NCBI RefSeq assembly: GCF_039536745.1
Contig: NZ_BAAAZE010000013.1
Span: forward strand, 1 to 64,000
Direction of reading: 5' to 3'
Length of the DNA: 64,000 nucleotides
From: Actimicrobium antarcticum
GTDB taxonomy: Bacteria > Pseudomonadota > Gammaproteobacteria > Burkholderiales > Burkholderiaceae_D
Below are positions 7,847-16,351 of the stretch, piece by piece (positions within the stretch are counted from its first letter, which is position 1; every line of letters starts with the position of its first letter). The notes beneath the pieces are model-generated. The model was not told the DNA's origin. It saw only the letters and a list, made by a program, of their open reading frames with translations, and ran no database searches. Both the position numbers and the translations under genes were made by a program.

Positions 7847-8737
7847 ATGCTCTTCCCACATCGCCTGCGCGGAATTCTGGCTCTGCTGATCGTCACCCTG
7901 GTATGGGGCACCACATTCCCCGCCATGAAAGACCTGACGCAGCATTTTTCTGCGGTCTGGATCATCCTGATCCGTTTTGCGATGGCCGGCCTGTTGCTCT
8001 CGCCTTTCCTGCTGCGCGCCAGCCTGCGCGATTGCGCGCTGGGCGCGTTGCTCGGCGCGACCTTGTTCCTGTGCTACATGTTGCAGCTCGAAGGACTGGC
8101 GCTGACCAGTTCCAACCGCAACGCCTTCGTGACCGGCTTGAATGTCCTGGTGGTGCCGATGCTGGGACTGCTGGCCGGCAAAGCGCCCGAGCGGCGCATC
8201 GTCATCGCCATCGCGCTGGCGATTCTCGGGTTGTTTGCCTTGTGCTGGGATGGCGGCGCATGGAGCGCGGGCGATACGCTGGCGCTGATCGGCGCATTTT
8301 TTTTCGGGGTCTACGTCAAGCTGCTCGAAGTGCTGACCCGCCGGGCCAGCAGCCTGATGGTGCTCACGACGGTACAGATCATGGTGGTCGCATTATGTTC
8401 GCTGCTCTGGTTGTCGGTGTGGGAACTGCCACGCAATCCGGTCGCCTGGCCCGTCATGGAGGCGGCCATGCGCGACAACGCCGTCAATTTTATCTATCTC
8501 GGGGTACTCGCCACGGCGGCAATCATTTCATTGCAAACCTGGGGACAACGCCACAGCAGCGCCAACGAAGCGGCGGTCATTTACGCTTTCGAGCCCGCCT
8601 GTGCTGCGATCGCCGCGTATTTCTGGCTGGGTGAAACCATGACCTGGCGTGGTCTGGCGGGGGCGGCGTTGCTGATTGCCGGAATGATCGTCAGCCAGTG
8701 GATGCCTGCGCGTCCACGTGGGGTGGTAACGGCCTGA
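7847..8737 (+). CDS. EamA/DMT family transporter
   Basis: A 296-residue inner membrane protein with ten predicted hydrophobic segments in two EamA repeats (about residues 8-135 and 150-285). Typical blocks are VTLVWGTTFPAMK at the start, LTSSNRNAFVTGLNVLVVP at the end of repeat one, and FEPACAAIAAYFWLGETMTW followed by GAALLIAGMIVSQ in repeat two. The family exports amino acids, nucleotides or other metabolites; substrate cannot be read here. No strong ribosome binding site precedes the start. The 360-base upstream gap is AT-rich, unlike its surroundings, and contains GAGAAATTATTCTC (7711-7724). Confidence 0.85.
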   Translation: MLFPHRLRGILALLIVTLVWGTTFPAMKDLTQHFSAVWIILIRFAMAGLLLSPFLLRASLRDCALGALLGATLFLCYMLQLEGLALTSSNRNAFVTGLNVLVVPMLGLLAGKAPERRIVIAIALAILGLFALCWDGGAWSAGDTLALIGAFFFGVYVKLLEVLTRRASSLMVLTTVQIMVVALCSLLWLSVWELPRNPVAWPVMEAAMRDNAVNFIYLGVLATAAIISLQTWGQRHSSANEAAVIYAFEPACAAIAAYFWLGETMTWRGLAGAALLIAGMIVSQWMPARPRGVVTA

Positions 8738-8779
8738 TCTACTATGCGTTGTCCGCATATCAGATATGGCGAAAGAAAA

Positions 8780-8809
8780 TTGGCGGTGATTCATCGCAAC
8801 CCCTATAGT
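8780..8809 (+). promoter_or_regulatory. Promoter of first sibling small RNA
   Basis: TTGGCG (8780-8785), 18-base spacer, TATAGT (8804-8809). The same geometry is kept at the second copy. Confidence 0.65.
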
Positions 8810-8815
8810 TTGTTC

Positions 8816-8878
8816 GTCTCCTCTATGTCTACCCAAATTGATGTAGATTCAGCCCGCTTTCTTAGCGGGCTTTTTTTT
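8816..8878 (+). ncRNA. Candidate small RNA, sibling 1 (about 63 nt)
   Basis: A promoter with -10 TATAGT ends at 8809 and a strong terminator AGCCCGC/GCGGGCT plus eight T ends at 8878, leaving a transcript of about 63 bases with no plausible reading frame. The unpaired body contains TCTCCTCTATGTCTACCC, which is repeated in the second copy. CTCCTCT is complementary to a Shine-Dalgarno-like AGAGGAG, so base-pairing to ribosome binding sites is a reasonable guess. It could instead be a promoter-less terminator of the EamA gene, but the conserved promoter argues against that. Confidence 0.65.
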
Positions 8879-8990
8879 GGCTGTTGCAGTCGCTGGCCGC
8901 TGGGTGGCAGGGTTCAAGCAAGGTGGTCGCGTCGTTATCCTGATCGTTGCTGTCATTCGCAAAGCATATAACTGATATTGCAAATGGAAA

Positions 8991-9020
8991 TTAGCATTGC
9001 CCCGCCTCAACCCTTATAGT
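8991..9020 (+). promoter_or_regulatory. Promoter of second sibling small RNA
   Basis: TTAGCA (8991-8996), 18-base spacer, TATAGT (9015-9020), aligned with the first copy although the spacer sequence differs. Confidence 0.62.
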
Positions 9021-9026
9021 TTGCCT

Positions 9027-9089
9027 GTCTCCTCTATGTCTACCCAAATTGATATAGATTTTGCCCGCTCTCGTAGCGGGCATTTTTTT
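9027..9089 (+). ncRNA. Candidate small RNA, sibling 2 (about 63 nt)
   Basis: Second copy of the unit, 211 bases after the first and predicted to have the same length. The core TCTCCTCTATGTCTACCC is identical, while the terminator stem is TGCCCGC/GCGGGCA: the outer pair changed from A-T to T-A on both sides, a compensatory change that supports selection on the RNA structure. Sequence between the copies is unrelated, so only promoter, core and terminator are conserved. Confidence 0.66.
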
Positions 9090-9145
9090 GCCTGTTGATA
9101 TTGTTCTCCTGACGCCAGCACGCTCGCCCGAAATTGCAGCGCAAC

Positions 9146-10894
9146 TCAATGCCGTGGCACCACATCCAGATAGCGCCATGTCGTCAGCATCACCGGATGG
9201 CGCTGGTAATTCTGCAGCCACGGGTGATGCACATCGGCCGCCAGCGGATAGGTGCGCAGCACCCACGGGGCATACGCTTGCACCAGCTGGTTCATCTCGC
9301 GATACAGCGCATTGCGTGCCGGCGAGTCCGGCAGCAGCAGTGCCTGTTCGTACAGCCGGTCAAATGCCGGCAATCGAAAGCGCGCCCGGTTCGCCGAACC
9401 ACTGTTGGGGCCGTACAGCAGCTGGTAAAAATTCTCGCCATCCGGAAAGTCCGCGATCCATTGCGATTCCAGCATCTGCACCTTGCCCAGACGCGCCGCT
9501 TTCAGCAGGTCGGTAAATTTGCCACTGCTGAAGACCACCCGGATACCGATCTCTTTCAGGCTGCGTTCCCACAGTTCGTCGCGCAGGCGTCCGGTGCTCG
9601 ATGCCAGACTATGCATCGTCAGGATCAGCGGTGTGCCGTCCGGTTGCTCGCGCCAGCCATCGCCATTGCGGTCGCGGTAACCGAAGCGGTCGAGCAGGGC
9701 GCGTGCCAGTGCCGGATTGAATTCGCTCGCGCTGGCCGGGGCCGCGTCGTGGCCAAAGACATTGGGTGGCAGTGGCGACATAGCCGGAATCGCCAGCCCC
9801 TGCGACAGCACACGGATATCTTCGGCGCGGTGGTAGCTCAGGCTGATGGCGCGGCGCAATGCAATCTGCGGCAAGGCATAGCCACCGAGCACCGGGTCTT
9901 CCATGTTCATCCACAGATAATCCAGTGCCATCTCCGGAAACAGCGCCAGCCGGATGCCTTGCGCGATCAGTTCGGGCTTGAGCTTGCCATCCTCCAGCAC
10001 CAGCTTCGCCAGCGCTGCCGGCACCGGCTCCAGATAATCCACATCACGGTTCAGGAACCCGAGTACCCGCGCTTGCGGTTCTTCGATCACCTTGATGTCG
10101 ATACGACCGATCAGCGGCAGTGACTTGCCTGCCAGCGCACGCGCAATTCCGGGATTGGCGGTGCCGCTGTCGCCAAATACCGTCGGGCGAAAATCCGGAT
10201 TGGCCTCCAGTACCAGGCGGCTGCTGCGCTGCCATTGCGTCAATCGATACGGTCCGGTCCCGACCGGAAGCGCGGACTTCGCTGCGATGGTTTCGTGCGC
10301 CACCACCGACAGCGCCGGCATCGCCAGCAGGTACAGGAAATTGTTGTCTGGCTGGTTCAGGACGATCTGCAGCGTGTAGCGATCCGGTGCCGTCAAGCCG
10401 GCGATGGCGCGGTCGGGATCGAACTTGCCCTGCTTGAGTTGGGTATCGCCGGCCAATTTTCCGTCAAGTAAAAACAGCCAGGGTGACTTCAACGCCGGAT
10501 CGTAATGTCGCTGCAGGCTGTAGATCAGGTCAGCTGCCACCAGCTCGCGCGGCTGGCCACCGAAGGCGGGGTCGGGCGTGAAACGGATGCCGCGCTTCAG
10601 TGTCAGCGTATAGGTCTTGCGGTCGGCGCTGATGGCGGGCATTGCCGTGGTCAGATTCGGTTGCAATGTCAGCGGTCGCGCCAGATAGTCGTAGCGCAGC
10701 GGGGCATCGAAAATGTTTTCGATCAGGCTGAGCGTGCTGATATCGGAGGCTTGCGCGGGATCGAGCACGGTCTCGCTGTTTTGCAGCACCACGTGCAGGG
10801 TTTTCGACGGGTCTGCGGCGCTCGCGGGGACACACAGCGATAGCAGGCACGCTGCAGCGAAGCAGCGCAGGGAGGTGAGGCGCGCAGCGATCAT
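9146..10894 (-). CDS. ABC transporter substrate-binding protein, peptide/nickel family (SBP_bac_5)
   Basis: A 582-residue periplasmic binding protein of the extracellular family 5 type. A signal peptide ends at ASAAD; the mature protein has the LHVVLQNSETVLDPAQ start, YTLTLKRGIRFTPDPAFGG and RELVAADLIYSLQRHYDP, which are the usual family 5 landmarks, then the ALRRAISLSYHRAEDI hinge block. It probably captures oligopeptides or a similar ligand. No permease or ATPase gene is adjacent, so it is an orphan component. It ends downstream of the two small RNAs, transcribed toward them. Confidence 0.88.
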   Translation of the reverse strand: MIAARLTSLRCFAAACLLSLCVPASAADPSKTLHVVLQNSETVLDPAQASDISTLSLIENIFDAPLRYDYLARPLTLQPNLTTAMPAISADRKTYTLTLKRGIRFTPDPAFGGQPRELVAADLIYSLQRHYDPALKSPWLFLLDGKLAGDTQLKQGKFDPDRAIAGLTAPDRYTLQIVLNQPDNNFLYLLAMPALSVVAHETIAAKSALPVGTGPYRLTQWQRSSRLVLEANPDFRPTVFGDSGTANPGIARALAGKSLPLIGRIDIKVIEEPQARVLGFLNRDVDYLEPVPAALAKLVLEDGKLKPELIAQGIRLALFPEMALDYLWMNMEDPVLGGYALPQIALRRAISLSYHRAEDIRVLSQGLAIPAMSPLPPNVFGHDAAPASASEFNPALARALLDRFGYRDRNGDGWREQPDGTPLILTMHSLASSTGRLRDELWERSLKEIGIRVVFSSGKFTDLLKAARLGKVQMLESQWIADFPDGENFYQLLYGPNSGSANRARFRLPAFDRLYEQALLLPDSPARNALYREMNQLVQAYAPWVLRTYPLAADVHHPWLQNYQRHPVMLTTWRYLDVVPRH

Positions 10895-11267
10895 GGTATG
10901 GTTTTCAGGGCAGGGGATGAAGGTCGTAGCGCGTTGTCGCGGCTGCGTTATTTTCGAGCCAGAATCTTAGCCCGAATTCAGGCGCGGCTTGGCGAATCAT
11001 TCTTCGACCATGACCGTCCTGATCGGGAGAAATCAGGTCCTTGCAAAAAATCATCGCGGTCAGACTCGAACAGCGGCGCTGAGAAATCCGACTGCGCGAA
11101 GCGTGCCTGATGTCTCGCTCAAGCGCCCGGTCAAAGCCATGTCTGATCGAACACATACCCATGTCCGCCAGAACAGGTACTCTTGTGCTCCCGACAATAT
11201 TGTCTTCAATGGCTGACGCTGCCTGCTTATCCAGCGGCAGCCACCTTCCATCCTTGAGGATCTCCTG
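10895..11267. other. Intergenic, no gene seen
   Basis: Divergent promoter region between the binding protein and the metallo-beta-lactamase fold gene. Open frames here resemble no known protein. GAGGATCT just before 11268 is the ribosome binding site of the next gene. Confidence 0.5.
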
Positions 11268-12248
11268 ATGAAAAAACTCCCTGTAGTGAACCCCCTGTTA
11301 CTGGCAGCTTGCTGCACTCTGGCCATGTCGATGGCGAACGCCGCCGACTCAGCCACTGTCAGGATCACGCCGCTCGGCAGCCACGACGGCGAATTCTGCG
11401 CCGCCGACCGGGCGCTGATTTTTGAAGATCCGGATGGCACGCGCATTCTTTACGACGCTGGTCGCACAGTGCGTGGCGGCAGCGATCCGCGCCTCGGCAA
11501 AATCGACGCGGTCCTGCTCAGCCACGTCCACGGCGACCACCTCGGCGACATCCACCAGGCCGCGGCCAATGCCGGCACCTGCGCTGCGCCGGATTTTTCG
11601 GTGAAGAGCACGCCATCGTCGGTCAGCGAAGAAGTGGTACTGGCAAAAAAAGCCAAATTTTTTGTCGGCGGCGAGATGGGCAGCTTTTTCAGCAACCGGA
11701 TCAAGGCCGCAGGCGGCACTGCCGATCAGGTGCGTCTGGTCCGCTTCGGTGGGCAAAGCAAGATCGGTGGCGTGAGCATTGCCAGCGTGCCGGCCGCGCA
11801 TTCGAACGGCCTCGATCCCAAATTCCTGCATGGCCATCTGGCCGACGAACTGACCGACAATGCGCTGACTGCCTACGTCGGTCCGCCGGGTGGTTATGTG
11901 CTGACGTTCTCGAACGGACTGGCCGTGTATCTGTCGGGTGATACCGGCATCATTGCCGATCAGGATATGGTGGTGCGGCGTTTCTATAAAGCGAAACTGG
12001 CCGTGCTCAATATCGGTGGCACGTTTTCAACCGGTCCGGTGGAAGCGGCGTACGTGATCAACGATCTGGTGCAGCCGAATGCCGTGCTGGCCTCGCATGC
12101 CAACGAAGCCGCCACCAAAGACGGAAAACTGCTGCCGGGAACACGCACCATGATGTTCAAGGCAGCCGTCAAGGTACCGACCTACCTGCCGGTCAGCGGC
12201 AAGTCGATGGACTTTGATGCGGAAGGAAAGTGCGTCGCGGGTTGCTGA
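11268..12248 (+). CDS. Metallo-beta-lactamase fold hydrolase, exported
   Basis: A 326-residue MBL-fold protein with a signal peptide ending near residue 25. The metal motif HVHGDHLGD places His86, His88, Asp90 and His91 as zinc ligands; further candidate ligands are the His of PAAHSNG, the Asp of LSGDTGI and a late His in ASHANEA. The fold resembles UlaG/UPF0173-like hydrolases rather than true beta-lactamases. GAGG eight bases before the ATG supports the start. Substrate unknown. It converges on the cupin gene, with a perfect hairpin between them. Confidence 0.82.
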   Translation: MKKLPVVNPLLLAACCTLAMSMANAADSATVRITPLGSHDGEFCAADRALIFEDPDGTRILYDAGRTVRGGSDPRLGKIDAVLLSHVHGDHLGDIHQAAANAGTCAAPDFSVKSTPSSVSEEVVLAKKAKFFVGGEMGSFFSNRIKAAGGTADQVRLVRFGGQSKIGGVSIASVPAAHSNGLDPKFLHGHLADELTDNALTAYVGPPGGYVLTFSNGLAVYLSGDTGIIADQDMVVRRFYKAKLAVLNIGGTFSTGPVEAAYVINDLVQPNAVLASHANEAATKDGKLLPGTRTMMFKAAVKVPTYLPVSGKSMDFDAEGKCVAGC

Positions 12249-12260
12249 TCGTTGATGGTG

Positions 12261-12296
12261 TGACAGAGGAGTACGGAAAACCGTACTCCTCTGTCA
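12261..12296. terminator. Perfect 16-bp inverted repeat between convergent genes
   Basis: TGACAGAGGAGTACGG (12261-12276) and its exact complement (12281-12296) enclose an AAAA loop. There is no T run on either side. The last three bases, TCA, are the stop codon of the minus-strand cupin gene, so the hairpin includes coding end. It likely acts as a bidirectional terminator or 3' end protector. Confidence 0.6.
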
Positions 12297-12851
12297 GCGC
12301 CGTTCCATCGTCGCGCCGAAGCGTTCCTCGGCTTCCTGGAACATCAGTTTCACCTTCTCGACATCCCACGGTCCTTCGACCAGCGTCTCGTGGTCCCAGC
12401 CGCTGCGCGGTGCATGCGACGCAAAAAAATCACCGGCGTACACATGGATCGCCGACGTCATTTTTCCGATCGGATTGAGGACCGAGTGAATGATGTCGCG
12501 ACCGAGCGTCGCCACTTCGCCCTCACCAAGGGACTTGGCGCCGGCGGCTTCGATGGCGGTGTCGGTACGGCGCCAGAAGATATTGTCTTCGCGTCCGGAA
12601 TAGATGCCGATCACCGCCGTCATCTGGTGGTTGTGCGGCATCAGGCTCATGTAGGGCGCCCAGACAAAATTGATGATCGTCAGGTCTGCCGATCGGTACA
12701 GCGGAACAATGCCGGCGTGTTCCGGTTCGCCGAGTTCGGCCATGATGCCTGCGCGGTCAGACACGGCTTCTGCCACGACTTCCCTGATGGCTGCCTGACC
12801 GTCAGCCAGCGCGGACTGGCAATCCTGAATAAAGCGTTCCTTGTCAAACAT
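12294..12851 (-). CDS. Cupin, cysteine dioxygenase-like protein
   Basis: A 185-residue cupin resembling the cysteine/thiol dioxygenase group. The first metal motif is MPHNHQMTAVIGIYSGRED (about residues 74-92) with two His and a downstream Glu; a second His lies in RDIIHSVLNP, and HVYAGDFF follows. These would bind one Fe(II). AGGAG precedes the ATG at 12851 by seven bases; an upstream ATG at 12884 would add 11 residues lacking support. Family members oxidise small thiols, but the substrate is not readable. It could be another cupin oxidoreductase. Confidence 0.72.
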   Translation of the reverse strand: MFDKERFIQDCQSALADGQAAIREVVAEAVSDRAGIMAELGEPEHAGIVPLYRSADLTIINFVWAPYMSLMPHNHQMTAVIGIYSGREDNIFWRRTDTAIEAAGAKSLGEGEVATLGRDIIHSVLNPIGKMTSAIHVYAGDFFASHAPRSGWDHETLVEGPWDVEKVKLMFQEAEERFGATMERR

Positions 12852-12917
12852 GATGTTCTCCTGTTGCGTTGCAGGCGGGGGCAATGATTGCGCTATCGGG
12901 CAGGACTTGCCGCCCGC

Positions 12918-13985
12918 TTATTTTGCCAGTCGCGGCGCATTTTCCAGCAACGTCGCCAATTCTTTTTTCCACAACTTCGCCTGGAATCCGGTGCCGTGAC
13001 CAGCCGTCATGTCACTGCCCGGTATCAGCAGCAGTCGTGCATTTTTAATGCGGCGCAGCTCCCGTTCCATCACTCCCAGCTCCGGCGGATTGCGTTCATC
13101 GTCGGCCGAGTTGATGGCCAGGAGCGTGGCGGTGATGCGTTCGAGTCCGGCCGACGGGTTGTAGTCGCGCGAGGATTCCCACTGATACAGCACATCATTG
13201 GCATCAGCCGGGAAGGGCGCGGCCAGGCGCTGATTGAGCAGGGCGTCGGCTTTTTCGCGGGTGGGTGCGGCTTTTTGCAGCGCCTGGTTACCGCCATTGG
13301 TGGCCAGCCCAAAGAACACCGACGCAAATTGTGCGCTGCGTGGCTGGGTCGTGTAATTGCCATGCATCCAGGACGGATCGTTGCGGATCGTGTCGATGAT
13401 GAGGCGTCGCAACATCCAGTTGCGGCCCGACATCTCGATTGGCAGCGACGCCATCGGCACTGCGACATCCATCATGCCGGGATATTTTTGCGCGTAAATC
13501 CAGGTTTCCATCCCGCCCATCGAGTACCCCAGCACCATGCGCAAATGCCGCACGCCGAGATGCTCGGTGACCAGCCGGTTTTGCGCATCGACCATGTCTT
13601 CGGTGCTGTATTTCGGGAAGCTGGCGCGCATGCCATCGGAGGGCTTGCTGGATTTACCGTGACCGATGGCGTCGGGCAGGATGACGTAATACTTGCTCGC
13701 ATCCAGCGGCTGGCCGGGCCCGAACAGTTCGCCACCGAACAGCGGCGACAGCAGGCTGCTGCCCGACTGCGTGGTGCCATGCAACAGCAGGACCGGCTCG
13801 CCGGTGGGCGCGCCGATGGTGGTGTAATGCAGCTTCAGTTCGGGCAGCACTTCGCCGGAACGAAAGCGGAAGTCGCGCACGATCCAGTCACCTTCGGTGG
13901 GCGCAGGGAAGTCGGCGGCCAGCACCGGCATGGCGGTCAGGGTCATTGTCAGGGCGGCGCAGAGCAGTGTGGCGGAGGGTTTCAT
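12918..13985 (-). CDS. Alpha/beta hydrolase, homoserine acetyltransferase-like, exported
   Basis: A 355-residue alpha/beta hydrolase with a signal peptide (ending PVLAAD). The fold signals are LHYTTIGAP, LLLHGTTQSG with the oxyanion region, and the nucleophile elbow GYSMGGM with Ser155. Asp in NSADDERNPPE and His in AGHGTGF complete a likely catalytic triad. Overall arrangement follows the MetX/homoserine acetyltransferase-like branch, but export makes an amino-acid role unlikely; it is probably an esterase. A decayed copy of its 5' end and leader lies at 19864-20067. Confidence 0.8.
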   Translation of the reverse strand: MKPSATLLCAALTMTLTAMPVLAADFPAPTEGDWIVRDFRFRSGEVLPELKLHYTTIGAPTGEPVLLLHGTTQSGSSLLSPLFGGELFGPGQPLDASKYYVILPDAIGHGKSSKPSDGMRASFPKYSTEDMVDAQNRLVTEHLGVRHLRMVLGYSMGGMETWIYAQKYPGMMDVAVPMASLPIEMSGRNWMLRRLIIDTIRNDPSWMHGNYTTQPRSAQFASVFFGLATNGGNQALQKAAPTREKADALLNQRLAAPFPADANDVLYQWESSRDYNPSAGLERITATLLAINSADDERNPPELGVMERELRRIKNARLLLIPGSDMTAGHGTGFQAKLWKKELATLLENAPRLAK

Positions 13986-14256
13986 GCGGGTGCCTTTCAG
14001 GATGCGCGGAAAGGGCAGCGTACTGAGAGATGACGATTGTGTCCAGAGGACAATTGCACTGCGAGGATGAGGGCGTCTGGCCGAGTCGGTGAGGGAAGCG
14101 TTTTGGACATCGTCGGAAGAGGGAGGCGCGCCTGATGGTTGAGAACGCCGACTTGTCGACGGGAATGCGAGCGGTGTCGCACTCCCTATCGTTCTTTACA
14201 ATGTCGGCAGGCCTAAAGCGCCAGCCCCATCCCCATCATCGCCCTGATGTCTACAC

Positions 14257-15807
14257 TCACGTATCAATGTCGTTTTCGAGAGCGGTGTCGGGTGTCGTTT
14301 GGAAAAAGCGGTAGTACCATTCAGTCGGCTTCCCTTGCTTATCAAGCAATCCAAAATACTTGCCAACATTTCTTCCCATGCTGATCAAGGTATTTGCAGC
14401 GTTTGGCGTACCGGCCCATCCCCTGCTGATCAGGTAAGTCTGTTGTTCGGCCTTAGTGAGAGAGGCGACAGCTCCGGCAATCCGCACATCGACCAGGCAC
14501 ACTTGCTCTCGCTCTGTCATCGAGTGAGACCAGGGTTCTCCATGCGTTGCAGCCAATAATCCTGCCTCTCCGCCGACAGTAATTTTCTTCAGAGTGGCCA
14601 GATCACGGTTGAACAAATCAAATTCATTCTCACTCAAAGGAAAACATGCGCTGCGCGCAGCTGCGCGCCGATTCTTGTCTCGCAGTTTCTCGTCGGTGGG
14701 CGACGCGGCCCTCTTATCCTTGGCTTTACTCAAAATTTCGAGGCTCAGGTAGAACTTTTCAATGCTTGCTGCACCGTGCATTCGACGAAATTCGACAAGT
14801 CTGGGGAGCACTATCGATAACGTGCTGCCGGTGGGAACCCACCCTCTCGACGCGATCTCGGCTGCAGCAGCAATGCCGTCAACCGGCGCCGCCTCAACTT
14901 GTTCGGGCACCGCTCCGAAGCAGCGCAAGTCGTACCCGATCATGAACAGACTCGCTTCAAACGCATGGCAGCGCGCGGCAAGGCTGGCATCGTTACCAGG
15001 AGCCTTGAACCACTCGCATGACCCCAGCACAGCGCGCATGATCCAGCCCAGTTGTACGGAACTGCGCGCCCAGCTTTCATGACTGACTGCCCTGGTGTAA
15101 AAGGTCGGTGCCATTTTCAATTCGCCGCCAAACTCCCCTGGATTGCGGATCTGCTTGCCGCGTGCAGATCCCGTAGGAAATTTCAGGGCACGCTTGACGG
15201 TGGTCGCCGTTTCGCGCCGATACAGTTCGTACAGCATGGACACGGCTGCGCCAACGCGGCTATCGACGATGGGTAATCCATCGTTACTCAGGATCGCGTG
15301 GATCTTGGTCAGACCGGCATCGAACCGTTTTACCGTGGTGGCATTCAAGTCGTTCAATTCTTGCGACGGATGCGCGTCGAGCGCCATCAATGTGCCGATT
15401 TCCTTCAGGTAGCCGGTCAGGGCTTTTTTGCCGTGCAGGCGATGGATGAATGGGACTGCGCCGCGCACACCGCCCCAGCGCAGGATAGCCATGCAGGTGG
15501 CAAGTGCCGCATCTTCATCGCCGGCCTGAACGGCAGTGTCAAGCGCGATGTGGAACGATTGAAGCAGTGCCGTCGTACTGGCCCAATTTCCAGCGTTGTT
15601 GTCCGCGTCATCGGTGCCGGTGACGCTGGTTTTCCAGCGGTACTGCTCCAGTACTTTTTCGAGTCCGGTCAGATTCATTTTCAGACCGCCCGGTACATAG
15701 CGGCTGCTTTTCATGTTTAACTGAAACTGTCTTTTCGGCAACGTGTCGCGTAGCCAGGTAACAAAAGCAATCACATCGGGTTGTTGCATGAATGTATCGC
15801 GCTTCAT
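14257..15807 (-). CDS. Hypothetical protein, 516 aa
   Basis: Not recognised. A large soluble protein, mainly alpha-helical in character, without signal peptide or clear membrane segment. Visible blocks are FVTWLRDTLPKRQFQLNMKSSRY near the N-terminus (a basic, possibly nucleic-acid-contacting stretch), a middle with GWVPTGSTLSIVLPRLVEFRRMHG, a very basic KDKRAASPTDEKLRDKNRRAAARS segment around residue 370, and a WYYRFFQTTP end. No Walker, nuclease or helicase motif is evident. It lies alone in a region with long unassigned flanks, next to a sirtuin and a WYL regulator, which suggests an accessory gene. Confidence 0.65.
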   Translation of the reverse strand: MKRDTFMQQPDVIAFVTWLRDTLPKRQFQLNMKSSRYVPGGLKMNLTGLEKVLEQYRWKTSVTGTDDADNNAGNWASTTALLQSFHIALDTAVQAGDEDAALATCMAILRWGGVRGAVPFIHRLHGKKALTGYLKEIGTLMALDAHPSQELNDLNATTVKRFDAGLTKIHAILSNDGLPIVDSRVGAAVSMLYELYRRETATTVKRALKFPTGSARGKQIRNPGEFGGELKMAPTFYTRAVSHESWARSSVQLGWIMRAVLGSCEWFKAPGNDASLAARCHAFEASLFMIGYDLRCFGAVPEQVEAAPVDGIAAAAEIASRGWVPTGSTLSIVLPRLVEFRRMHGAASIEKFYLSLEILSKAKDKRAASPTDEKLRDKNRRAAARSACFPLSENEFDLFNRDLATLKKITVGGEAGLLAATHGEPWSHSMTEREQVCLVDVRIAGAVASLTKAEQQTYLISRGWAGTPNAANTLISMGRNVGKYFGLLDKQGKPTEWYYRFFQTTPDTALENDIDT

Positions 15808-16351
15808 CGTGTTCCTTTTCAGTAGGGCGCCGACTTGTCTAACGTTAATTTTTTTCGTTCAGTCGTTCCAAAAAGCGGGATCGTCGTACTCGGTACATAA
15901 AGGCGTTGAAACTTGGCCGCTTGACCTCGAAACAGTGCTGCGCTCACATTACCATGAAGAAACTTTGTGTTCTGCTATTTAGTCGTCTTCCTGTACTGGC
16001 AGGACACGCAGTGCCGCAAACCGTTAACCAGCGTCTGGTCGAATGGGAACACCGCACCGCAAATTCCTTTCCGAAACTATCGACCACCTCGCAAAGTGCA
16101 GATGTCATTATTGCGGAGTGATGCGACAAATCGCGTCGCAGGCCCGGAATCCGACGAGTCCGGGCGTTGATCGCCTCCGATGTTGCGAGAGTCAATTTGC
16201 GTCGTTGACCGATCCCTGCGATAAGGTTGCGCCTCGCGTCACCGTCGACTCCGGACATCCGCCTTGACCATTGCGACACAATTTGTCGCATCGAACGCGA
16301 CACTGTGGTGCGACACCTTGCAATCCAAATACACCAATGCAGAAAGCCACC
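15808..16351. other. Intergenic, no convincing gene; repeated TGCGAC motifs
   Basis: Open frames on both strands here show no family resemblance. Two imperfect palindromes built on TGCGAC/GTCGCA occur, at about 16121-16139 (TGCGACAAATCGCGTCGCA) and 16271-16290 (TGCGACACAATTTGTCGCA region), with a further TGCGAC near 16309. They precede the sirtuin gene and could be operator sites. A hairpin GCCCGGA/TCCGGGC sits near 16141-16165. Confidence 0.4.
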
